A stretch of 8,521 nt of DNA. Origin: Flavobacterium sp. GTDB taxonomy: Bacteria; Bacteroidota; Bacteroidia; Flavobacteriales; Flavobacteriaceae. Shown in pieces: positions 1 through 6,253 of this stretch. The notes under the pieces are model-generated. The model was not told the DNA's origin. It did no database searches and saw nothing but the letters and a program-made list of their open reading frames with translations. The translations under genes were made by a program, and so were the position numbers. Location of the stretch: contig JAIXTU010000311.1 in assembly GCA_027483785.1 (NCBI GenBank), forward strand, positions 1-8,521. Reading direction: 5' to 3'. Positions within the stretch are counted from its first letter, which is position 1, and each line of letters opens with the position of its first letter.

Positions 1-16
1 TTTAATTCTGTTTTGG

Positions 17-373
17 CTATTGAATGTATTGCGATTCGAGGAAATAATTTACCACGGCATCGGTCATTAATAAGCGTTGTTCGCCTGCTTTCAATGGTGG
101 AAGTGGTTCGAGAACGCGGTAATGCGGCCAGCCTTCGGCGTCTACGTATTCGAGTTCGTAATAACCGTACGGCTGTAGCAAACGGCAAATGGCAATGTGC
201 ATTAAATTGAGTTTTTCGTCTTTTTCGAATTTGCGATGTAGTTGCCCAAGTTCTTGTACTCCGATCAGGTAAATAATGGCGTCGAGATCGAGTTCTTCAC
301 CGTCGGCAAATTGGTTCGAGAGTTTTTTCACCACTACTTCCCATCGTTCTTTTAATTGTTGGTCTCTCGACAT
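17..373 (-). CDS. conserved hypothetical cytoplasmic protein, 118 aa
   Basis: Complete gene of 118 residues, ATG at 373-371 and TAG at 19-17. I recognise the type as a small soluble protein seen in Bacteroidota genomes but know no function for it. There is no signal peptide or membrane span. The N-terminal 30 residues are charged and helical. A hydrophobic block follows (DAIIYLIGVQELG, about residues 31-43), then KDEKLNLMHIAICRLL (51-66), an aromatic stretch (PYGYYELEYVDAEGWPHY, 68-85), a proline-rich turn (LEPLPPLKAGEQ, 88-99) and a final helix. The composition is that of a well-folded protein, and the reading frame is intact. It is transcribed away from the 467-961 gene across a 93-nt spacer that carries a candidate promoter box facing it. 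It shares the strand of the bat cluster but is separated from it by the plus-strand gene, so it is probably a separate unit. Certain as a gene; function unknown. Confidence 0.85.
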   Translation of the reverse strand: MSRDQQLKERWEVVVKKLSNQFADGEELDLDAIIYLIGVQELGQLHRKFEKDEKLNLMHIAICRLLQPYGYYELEYVDAEGWPHYRVLEPLPPLKAGEQRLLMTDAVVNYFLESQYIQ

Positions 374-404
374 GTTTCTGCTGCTTTGATTCGTATTATT
401 TCGA

Positions 405-412
405 CAAAATTA
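405..412 (-). promoter_or_regulatory. candidate -7 promoter box (TAATTTTG)
   Basis: Read on the minus strand, the bases are TAATTTTG, an exact match to the Bacteroidota primary sigma factor -7 consensus TAnnTTTG. The box lies 31 nt upstream of the ATG of the 118-residue gene, which would give a leader of roughly 25 nt. I do not see a TTG at the expected -33 distance, so this is a half-supported promoter. Confidence 0.35.
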
Positions 413-431
413 ATTAGAAAGTTAGCTTTAC

Positions 432-453
432 TTTCATTTAAATTCGAATGAAA
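432..453. repeat. inverted repeat, possible operator
   Basis: The arms TTTCATT (432-438) and AATGAAA (447-453) are perfect reverse complements separated by 8 nt. The right half also overlaps the palindrome ATTCGAAT (442-449). The repeat lies just upstream of the ATG at 467 and downstream of the best plus-strand -7 candidate (423-430), a position typical of an operator or leader hairpin. The arms are AT-rich, so a similar repeat could arise by chance in this sequence. Confidence 0.3.
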
Positions 454-466
454 TTTTATTTGCCCC

Positions 467-961
467 ATGTACATCGAACTTGCTGTGTATTGTTTGTTCA
501 TCGTTGTGATGCTGCGTGGCTTATACTTAGCAGGTTATACCTCGTGTATATTGCTTGCTTGGCGTTTTTTTGTGGTGTACGCGGCTTTACAAATTCAGCC
601 GTCGTTGGCGCAGTTAATCGGACTTTTATTCGAATTGCCTCGTCAAATTTGTCAAAATTGCGCTTTTATTGGTGCTTACATTCTTTTGGAGGCGTATCAA
701 CGTTCGCAGATAGTCGACTTAGCATCCACCTACCGTTTTCAAAATTTAGGTATCGTAAACAACTTTATTGGCGTTGCTGCGTACTCGATGCAGTTTATGT
801 TGATTTTTGGAATTTTGATGTGCTATTTCGAACGCGCATTCGACATGCAGTACTATCCTGAATTTAATTGGTTTTATGAAAACACGATCATCCAGCAATC
901 TATGCATTTGGCGTGTTTTGTTTTTCCCCGATTTGACTTTGAAGCTAACGCTGCCTTTTAA
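467..961 (+). CDS. small hydrophobic membrane protein of unknown function, 164 aa
   Basis: I do not recognise the family. The frame is bounded by a stop at 449-451, so the ATG at 467 is the only upstream ATG; the stop is TAA at 959-961. The protein is rich in Leu, Ile, Phe, Tyr and Cys. Likely membrane segments are residues 4-24, 26-42 and about 100-119, with an amphipathic or re-entrant stretch at 46-76. A CxxC pair sits at C62 and C65. There is no cleavable signal peptide. Evidence that it is real: it fills the only long gap in the window, no competing minus-strand gene exists, and its arginine codons are CGT five times plus CGC and CGA, never AGA or AGG, as in neighbouring genes. Its last 17 nt overlap the 3' end of batE on the other strand. 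A frame offset at 448-861 encodes a less natural, Cys/Arg-rich product. Confidence 0.65.
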   Translation: MYIELAVYCLFIVVMLRGLYLAGYTSCILLAWRFFVVYAALQIQPSLAQLIGLLFELPRQICQNCAFIGAYILLEAYQRSQIVDLASTYRFQNLGIVNNFIGVAAYSMQFMLIFGILMCYFERAFDMQYYPEFNWFYENTIIQQSMHLACFVFPRFDFEANAAF

Positions 962-1697
962 TTTCTTTGACTTCCGAAGCTAAGACCCAACCTTCGTTGC
1001 CATTTTGCAATTGAATGTGAAACCAACGGTCGAGTGTTTCGAGTATGCGCACTTTGGTTCCGGCGTGTATCGAAAACGCGTCGGCCGATTGCGCTTTAGG
1101 TTCCGATTTTACCGGCAAATTCTCTGCAAAAACCACAGCTTCTCTTTTGCTGTTACTGCTTGTAAAGCTTACCTGCGCGAATCCGCCCGCTACAATTCCG
1201 AGAAGAAATGCAAAACTCGCAAAGATAAAGCTGAGTTTTCGTACTAAGCGTTGTGAACCGAAGTAGTAAAAGCCAATGCCCACACAGGCTAAAAGCATAA
1301 ATACTACAGCAATTTTTGCCCAACTGTTGTGGTTAAAACCCGGAAAAGTATCGGCAAGCAAAACAGCAAAACCCGCTTCGCCCACTTCTTTGATATCGTC
1401 GATACGCAGCTGTTCGGCAAATTTTAAGTTATTTTTTATGTCTTCATCGCCGGGTTTCAATAAAAGTGCCATTTCGTAGTTGTACACAGCGGGCGCTACT
1501 TTCCCTAATTTGTAATAGGTATTTCCCAAATTGAAATATACTTCGGTAGAAAATTTTCCGCTTGCCAGAATTTCCTCGTATGCTTTCGCTGCTTCGCTAT
1601 AGTTTTCAGAACGGTAAAAGTTATTGGCTTTATCAAAAAGCGGCTGCGCGTTTAAAAACTGGCAGCAAAGCAGGCTTATAAAAAGAAACTTTTTCAT
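945..1697 (-). CDS. batE: BatE: TPR and SH3b domain membrane protein
   Basis: Last gene of the bat cluster, 250 residues, complete. A Sec signal peptide (MKKFLFISLLCCQFLNAQ, residues 1-18) is followed by about two TPR units (19-50 and 52-85, the second with the FNLGNTYYKLGK signature). A linker leads to two membrane spans (about 127-147 and 155-175), and a C-terminal bacterial SH3 (SH3b) domain spans 185-246 (AGTKVRILE, DRWFHIQLQNGNEGWV). This signal-TPR-TM-TM-SH3b order is the hallmark of BatE. Both the TPRs and the SH3b domain are predicted to face the periplasm, where they could bind BatC, BatD or peptidoglycan (inference). The ATG follows the batD stop after one base, implying translational coupling. 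The two Cys at 11-12 do not form a proper lipobox (Leu at -1), so I favour a soluble-type signal. No terminator is evident after the stop; the 3' end overlaps a convergent gene. Confidence 0.95.
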   Translation of the reverse strand: MKKFLFISLLCCQFLNAQPLFDKANNFYRSENYSEAAKAYEEILASGKFSTEVYFNLGNTYYKLGKVAPAVYNYEMALLLKPGDEDIKNNLKFAEQLRIDDIKEVGEAGFAVLLADTFPGFNHNSWAKIAVVFMLLACVGIGFYYFGSQRLVRKLSFIFASFAFLLGIVAGGFAQVSFTSSNSKREAVVFAENLPVKSEPKAQSADAFSIHAGTKVRILETLDRWFHIQLQNGNEGWVLASEVKEIKRQR

Positions 1698-1698
1698 C

Positions 1699-3477
1699 TT
1701 ACTTAATTTGCTTTTCGAGTTGGTTTAATAAATCGACCGCCGTTTCGTAATCGGCATTTATAACCGATTCTGAGGTTGGTGCATAACGTGCAAATTCGCA
1801 ACTTTCGATGAGTCGAATTAGCGCCGAAGTCGTTTCGTTTGTAGCGTGTTTGTTTTGCAAAAGTTCGGCAATTTTCACTTTACTCATTTCCGACGTTTCA
1901 ATTTGCAATTTGGCTTTCAAGAAGTTATGCAGCGCCCGTTCTAATGAGATATAGAATCGTTCTTTGTCGTTCATCGCAGTTTTAGCTTCCGACAAAAAGC
2001 GTTTGGCAAGTTTGTTTGAATTTTTTGTTTTGTTTCCAACTACGTCGGCAGCTACTGCTTTGTTGCGTCTGCGAATGAGCAGTAATAGCGGTAAAGCCAA
2101 GAGTGGTGAAATCATTAGCGAGTAAAATCCGGTGGAGCCGAAGAAGTCGCCCGAAGTTTTGTTTACCAATTTGGTTTTCAGTTTAATGAATTTAAACTGT
2201 GCCGTTTTGGTCAGTGCTTGTTTTTGAACCTCGTTTCCGTTGGAAGCTGTTGCAGAAGCATTTTCGGGTCCGTCGAGAACTTTGATGGTAAAAGGTGCAC
2301 TGCTGATTGTCTTGTATTTGCCAACACTCGGATCGAAGTAACTAAACGTAAGTGGTTTGATGGGATAATCGCCTTTAAATTGTGGAATGATTGTGTACGT
2401 ATCTGTAATACTTCCTGTCATTCCTGAAAGAGGCGTACTAACGTTTTCGCTGTGAACTGGATCGTACATTTCTAGAGAGCTAGGCACTGTAGGTTTTGGA
2501 AGCGTGAACAGTTTTAAATTTCCGGTTCCGCTAACGCTTATTGTCAAATCGAGACTTTCGCCATTGTTGAGTGTTGTTTTAGACGGTTTAGCGTTGAATG
2601 AAAAACGTCCGACAGCGCCATTAAAATTCTCTGGTTTTCCAGCCTCTGGGAGTGGCTTAACATTAATAGTTCGTGCGCCAGCCGAAACGCGTTTCGAATC
2701 GTCGATTAGGATTACTTGTCCGAAGAAATTTCGGCGGTTTGAAGGTAGTTGAACGTCGATGTCGAGCGACAAAGGTTCGATCATTAATCGGCCAGACTTC
2801 TGCGGATACAGTACAGTTTTGCGAAGCACAACGTAACGCATTTTCTCGCCGTTGTAGGTTCCGTCTTCAGCGCGGAGCTCTTTGATGTCGATGTTTTGCG
2901 ACCAAAAATCGTTGTATTTCGGCTTGTCGAGCTCTCGCCACGATTTCACACCGATATCGTAACTGATGTACAGCTTGTACACCACAGTAATGGGCTCGTT
3001 TATGTACGGATTGTTTTTAGAAACTTCGGCAACTAAATGTATGGCATCGTTCACGCTTACTTGCGGTGCGTTGTTCGGGTCTTTTGGAAGTTCAACCGCT
3101 GCGGTTACGTTAATTCGCACTGGCGATGTTTTGTAAATCTGTCCGCGTATTTCGATGGATGCTTGTTTAATCGTGAGCGTTCCTCTCGATTTTGGAATGA
3201 GAAAATAAGAATAGGTTTTGCTAAACGATGAGCGTCCGTTGATCCACGACTGACTCACCTGTTGGCTCGGTCCGGCAACAACTTTAAATCCGCAGGCATC
3301 GAAATTAGGCGGTTCGAAATTATCGCCATCATCGTTCATGGTAAAATCAATTCTGAGCCTTTCGTTAATGCCCAAAGTGGTTTTACTCACTTTTGCTTCA
3401 AACTGTACTTGTGCAGTAGCGGTTTGCAGCAGCAATAAGAAAATTGTAGAAATGTATGTTACGAGTTTCATATTCAT
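1699..3477 (-). CDS. batD: BatD: large periplasmic protein with one membrane anchor
   Basis: 592 residues, complete; the usual size for BatD. A signal peptide (about 1-22, ending ATAQ) leads into a long beta-rich periplasmic region (23-445) of apparently tandem Ig-like modules. One span lies near 451-468, followed by RRRNK, which places the C-terminus in the cytoplasm by the positive-inside rule. The cytoplasmic tail (about 485-590) is helical and carries RFYISLERALHNFLKAKL (507-524) and SCEFARYAP (559-567), motifs typical of the family. BatD probably acts as an envelope scaffold beside the BatA/BatB VWA proteins; this is inferred from the operon, not shown. Two in-frame ATGs are possible (MNM, at 3477 and 3471). 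I keep the first, which leaves 6 nt after the batC stop. No Shine-Dalgarno is visible. The frame is intact with no insertions. Confidence 0.95.
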   Translation of the reverse strand: MNMKLVTYISTIFLLLLQTATAQVQFEAKVSKTTLGINERLRIDFTMNDDGDNFEPPNFDACGFKVVAGPSQQVSQSWINGRSSFSKTYSYFLIPKSRGTLTIKQASIEIRGQIYKTSPVRINVTAAVELPKDPNNAPQVSVNDAIHLVAEVSKNNPYINEPITVVYKLYISYDIGVKSWRELDKPKYNDFWSQNIDIKELRAEDGTYNGEKMRYVVLRKTVLYPQKSGRLMIEPLSLDIDVQLPSNRRNFFGQVILIDDSKRVSAGARTINVKPLPEAGKPENFNGAVGRFSFNAKPSKTTLNNGESLDLTISVSGTGNLKLFTLPKPTVPSSLEMYDPVHSENVSTPLSGMTGSITDTYTIIPQFKGDYPIKPLTFSYFDPSVGKYKTISSAPFTIKVLDGPENASATASNGNEVQKQALTKTAQFKFIKLKTKLVNKTSGDFFGSTGFYSLMISPLLALPLLLLIRRRNKAVAADVVGNKTKNSNKLAKRFLSEAKTAMNDKERFYISLERALHNFLKAKLQIETSEMSKVKIAELLQNKHATNETTSALIRLIESCEFARYAPTSESVINADYETAVDLLNQLEKQIK

Positions 3478-3483
3478 GCGGTT

Positions 3484-4215
3484 CTACCAGTCTTTTTCCG
3501 ATTGAACGGGTTTTCCTTTTATCTTGTTTTTGTTTACTTTATCTTGAATTTTCTTTTCTTCGTTATTTACCGCATCTAGTAAATTCTGCATGCGATCTTT
3601 GGATATTCCTGCTTTTCCAGGATTTTGTTTTCCAGGATTTTTGTTATCGTTCTTTTTTGGATCATTACCTTGCTGATCTTGTTTTTGATCTTTGTTTTTG
3701 TCGTCTTTCTTGTTCTGATCTGGCTTGTTTTTCTCTTTGTTCTTCTCTTTTTTATCTTTGTTTTTGTCTTTATCGTTGTTCTTCGGCGGATTCTTTTTCA
3801 AGAGTTCTTTTGCCAAAGCGTAATTATAACGCGTTTTTTCGTCGGTTGGGTCATTAATTAACGCATTTTTATAAGCTTCGACCGCTTTTGCATAGTCTTT
3901 CATGTTCATAAAAACATTTCCCAAGTTGTGAAGCGCCTTGTGTTTTTCGGGTCTAGTCTTGGCGCTTTCCACTGAACGGAAGTAAGCAAAACCAGCTTCG
4001 GCAGGCTGCTTCATCCGATAAATAGCATTTCCCAAATTGTAACTTCCGCGAACGCTTTCTCCTTTTGACGTAGCTATTCGATACGCTGTTTCAGCATCGG
4101 TATAGTTTTTATTTTCAAATGCGTCGTTGCCGCGTGCAATTTGGCTTTTAGCCGACTGCGAGAATCCGCAATAGCCGAAAAGTACAAACGTTATGAGGTA
4201 CAAATGTTTTTTCAT
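3484..4215 (-). CDS. batC: BatC: secreted TPR protein with charged linker
   Basis: 243 residues, complete. A signal peptide (MKKHLYLITFVLFGYCGFSQ, cleavage near residue 20) is followed by about three TPR repeats (25-54, 58-88 and 93-126; signatures GSYNLGNAIYRMKQPAEA and KALHNLGNVFMNMKDYAKAVEAYKNAL). Then comes a 65-residue linker (139-203) made almost only of Lys, Asn, Asp, Gln and Glu. A short, better-conserved-looking C-terminus (204-243) contains RMQNLLDAVNNEEKKIQDK and ends in SEKDW. There are no spans after the signal, so it should be periplasmic or peripherally bound, with TPRs available for partner binding. The TPR-plus-linker architecture and position between BatB and BatD identify BatC. 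The start lies 2 nt after the batB stop. A Cys at residue 16 (GYC) is not in a classical lipobox because Tyr precedes it, so lipidation is unlikely. Confidence 0.93.
   Translation of the reverse strand: MKKHLYLITFVLFGYCGFSQSAKSQIARGNDAFENKNYTDAETAYRIATSKGESVRGSYNLGNAIYRMKQPAEAGFAYFRSVESAKTRPEKHKALHNLGNVFMNMKDYAKAVEAYKNALINDPTDEKTRYNYALAKELLKKNPPKNNDKDKNKDKKEKNKEKNKPDQNKKDDKNKDQKQDQQGNDPKKNDNKNPGKQNPGKAGISKDRMQNLLDAVNNEEKKIQDKVNKNKIKGKPVQSEKDW
3607..3801 (-). repeat. low-complexity Lys/Asn/Asp-coding tract in batC
   Basis: This stretch encodes residues 139-203 of BatC. The coding strand is strongly purine-rich, with irregular repeats of AAA/AAC/GAT codons (runs such as DKDKNKDKKEKNKEKNK); the plus strand correspondingly reads as T-rich TTTGTTTTTGTC-like units. 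It is not an exact tandem repeat. Such tracts are prone to length change by slippage. The encoded segment should be disordered and highly charged, acting as a flexible spacer. Confidence 0.75.
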
Positions 4216-4217
4216 GA

Positions 4218-5249
4218 CTATTCGTTAAACAGATTTAACTTCTTTAACCAAGCCGTCGTGCGCTCGAGTATTAAAAAGTCGATGAACAAAAGCAGCAATG
4301 CCAAACCGATGAACAACTGGAATTGCGAGTTGAAATCAGTGTATTCTTTCGATTCTAAGTCGCTTTTTTCGATGTTATCGAGAGCCGCTTTCACTGCTTC
4401 AAGCGTTGCTTTCGTTTCGTTTCCGTTTACGTAAGCGCCGTTTGTTGCGTCGGCAATTTCTTTTAAGGACGCCTCATTTCTTTTGGTAGTTACTACTTCT
4501 CCGGCATTATCGCGTTGGAAGCTTTTGGTGATGCCGTTTTCTTTAAGAGGAATGGGCCCGCCTTGCTCGGTTCCAACGCCAATGGTTAGTATTTTCAGGC
4601 CAATTTTATTCGCTTCTTCTGCGGCATCGGAAGCTCCTTCAGAATGATCTTCGCCGTCTGAAATCAGAATCAAAAGCTTATTTACTTTCGAATCTTCTTC
4701 AAAATAGCCAGCAGAAATCCGAATAGCATCGTCGAGCGAAGTTCCTTGTGAGGAAACCATTGTCGGATTTGCACTTTGTAGAAACATACGTGCTACACCA
4801 AAATCGGAAGTGATGGGCAGAACCGGAAATGCACTGCCGGCGTAAGCGACCAAACCCACGCGATCGCCGCCGAGTTGATTCATGATTTGCGAAATGATTT
4901 GCTTCGATTTTTCCAATCGATTTGGCGCTACATCTTCGCACAACATACTTTTTGAAACGTCGAGCGCAAAAACTATGTCAATTCCTTGACGTTTCGCAGT
5001 TTCGGTTTTTGTTCCCACTTTCGGATTCACTAAGGCAATAATTACGCCACTTAATCCCAGTAAAAAAAGTCCTGCTTTCAACCACGTTTTTGCAGTAGAT
5101 CGTTCTTGAATTAGTTTTTGAAGTGCACTTTCTTGTGCAAATTTCTTCCGCGCCAGCTTCACGCGAAGGCGTCCGAACAAGAACAACGCCACGAAGAACG
5201 CAACTATGGCGAGCAAATAAAAATAACTTGTATTTTCAAATTCGAACAT
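4218..5249 (-). CDS. batB: BatB: membrane-anchored VWA domain protein
   Basis: 343 residues, complete. Two N-terminal spans (about 8-26 and 57-75), a von Willebrand A domain (about 88-290) and a C-terminal span (309-327) give the classic Bat VWA topology. The metal-ion-dependent adhesion site looks intact: DVSKS with D97, S99 and S101, T170 in SSQGTSLDD, and D198 in LISDGED. The domain should therefore bind a divalent metal and a partner ligand. With BatA it would form the VWA pair of the complex, acting next to a MoxR-type ATPase (family knowledge; the ATPase is outside the window). The ATG lies 2 nt downstream of the batA stop, and 2 nt separate its own stop from batC. It is a diverged paralogue of BatA with longer loops after the MIDAS Asp (GGPIPLKENG, 230-239). 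It ends LNLFNE. No anomalies seen. Confidence 0.95.
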   Translation of the reverse strand: MFEFENTSYFYLLAIVAFFVALFLFGRLRVKLARKKFAQESALQKLIQERSTAKTWLKAGLFLLGLSGVIIALVNPKVGTKTETAKRQGIDIVFALDVSKSMLCEDVAPNRLEKSKQIISQIMNQLGGDRVGLVAYAGSAFPVLPITSDFGVARMFLQSANPTMVSSQGTSLDDAIRISAGYFEEDSKVNKLLILISDGEDHSEGASDAAEEANKIGLKILTIGVGTEQGGPIPLKENGITKSFQRDNAGEVVTTKRNEASLKEIADATNGAYVNGNETKATLEAVKAALDNIEKSDLESKEYTDFNSQFQLFIGLALLLLFIDFLILERTTAWLKKLNLFNE

Positions 5250-5251
5250 AA

Positions 5252-6253
5252 CTAAACAATGTTTCTAAAATACGTCTGACGAACAAAAAATTCTAAACAC
5301 AACAATCCGAAAGCCAACCAAACAAAAGGTCGGTACTTTTCGTCGTAATCGTAAAATTTCAATTCCTCGATTTCGGTAGTTTCTAGTTTGTTGATTTCTT
5401 TATAAATCTGGCTTAACCGTTGGTTTGAAGTTGCCCTAAAGTACTTTCCTCCGGTTTTTGAAGCAATATTTTTCATTAGTTGCTCGTCGATTTCCACTTT
5501 CATCATGCGGAATAAAAACGAACCATCGGGTGCAATGGCGTACGGAAATTCGGCCATACCATTGGTTCCGATTCCGATAGTATAAACCTTTATTCCAAAT
5601 TCTTTAGCAATTTCGGCAGCCGTTTCTGGTTCTATAAATCCGGCATTATTTACACCGTCGGTCAGCAAAATAATGATTCGGCTCTTTGCTTTACTGTCTT
5701 TTAATCGGTTAATGGCAGTTGTGAGTCCCATGCCTATTCCAGTTCCGTCTTGTAAAATTCGGTCGTACTTCACGCCGTCGAGCGCTTGTAAAATAACCGA
5801 TTTATCGCTTGTTACCGGTGTTTTTGTATACGCTTCCGCGGAATAAACTACAATTCCAATACGGTCGTTAGGTCGTTCGGATACGAATTGAGCGGCAACG
5901 CGTTTGAGTGCGTTCATTCGGTTAGGTTTCAAATCTTTTGCCAACATCGAACCCGAAACGTCCATGGCCACGACAATATCGATTCCTTTAGTGGTTTTAG
6001 TCTGGCTGGAAACATCTACAGATCGTGGTCGAGCCAGTGCCACAATTAAACTCCCAAACGCTAATAATCGTCCGTAATATAAGATTTGATCAAGAATTAC
6101 AGGAAATCGCTGCGCTTTGGCAAAAGCTTTAGTGCTGCTTAGCTGCATTTTTGGCGTTCGCTTGTTTCGGAAAAAATACTGAAACACAGCAAGCCCAGGT
6201 AGCAAAAGTAGCAACCATAAAAACTCAGGATTTAAAAAACTAGTTCCCTCCAT
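5252..6253 (-). CDS. batA: BatA: membrane-anchored VWA domain protein
   Basis: 333 residues, complete. Layout: N-terminal span (11-28, after NPEFLW), second span (59-75), ARPRS motif (74-78), VWA domain (about 89-290) and C-terminal span (309-324). The MIDAS is complete: MDVSGS with D98, S100 and S102, T171 in QDGTGIG, and D199 in LLTDGVNN. NPEFLWLLLLLPG at the N-terminus and ALARP just after span two are typical of BatA. It likely acts with BatB and a MoxR ATPase at the inner membrane. The ATG at 6253 lies inside the last codons of the preceding gene, overlapping it by 14 nt in another frame. This start gives the family's usual N-terminus, and no later Met precedes the first span, so I accept it. 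Gene order (BatD-like, batA, batB) supports the name batA over batB. Confidence 0.95.
   Translation of the reverse strand: MEGTSFLNPEFLWLLLLLPGLAVFQYFFRNKRTPKMQLSSTKAFAKAQRFPVILDQILYYGRLLAFGSLIVALARPRSVDVSSQTKTTKGIDIVVAMDVSGSMLAKDLKPNRMNALKRVAAQFVSERPNDRIGIVVYSAEAYTKTPVTSDKSVILQALDGVKYDRILQDGTGIGMGLTTAINRLKDSKAKSRIIILLTDGVNNAGFIEPETAAEIAKEFGIKVYTIGIGTNGMAEFPYAIAPDGSFLFRMMKVEIDEQLMKNIASKTGGKYFRATSNQRLSQIYKEINKLETTEIEELKFYDYDEKYRPFVWLAFGLLCLEFFVRQTYFRNIV

Larger units (their letters stand above)
374..466. promoter_or_regulatory. divergent intergenic region between two hypothetical genes
   Basis: This 93-nt AT-rich spacer lies between the start codons of the minus-strand 118-residue protein and the plus-strand 164-residue membrane protein, so it should carry both promoters. 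On the minus strand it contains an exact match to the Bacteroidota -7 box. On the plus strand the best candidate is TAGCTTTA at 423-430, one mismatch from TAnnTTTG, without a well-spaced TTG upstream. It also contains an inverted repeat at 432-453. No Shine-Dalgarno sequence precedes either start, as is usual for the phylum. Confidence 0.5.

Noticed and set aside
13..210. Plus-strand frame opposite the 118-residue gene
   Set aside because: Arg-rich antisense shadow; the minus-strand product is a well-formed conserved-type protein.
448..861. Plus-strand reading frame of 137 codons overlapping the 467-961 gene
   Set aside because: The product is Cys/Arg-rich with an unnatural composition and it ends earlier. 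The 467-961 frame gives a coherent membrane protein with neighbour-like codon use.
920..1000. Bidirectional terminator between batE and the plus-strand gene
   Set aside because: Only 3-4 bp complementarities were found by eye, with no stem followed by a T tract on either strand.
3625..3861. Plus-strand frame encoding a very hydrophobic peptide rich in Phe, Val and Leu
   Set aside because: It is the antisense of the Lys/Asn-rich linker of BatC; AAA/AAC codons read as TTT/GTT on the other strand, so the hydrophobicity is an artefact.
4699..4941. Minus-strand frame of 80 codons inside batB
   Set aside because: It is an out-of-frame shadow of the VWA domain, rich in Arg and Ser, with no independent support.
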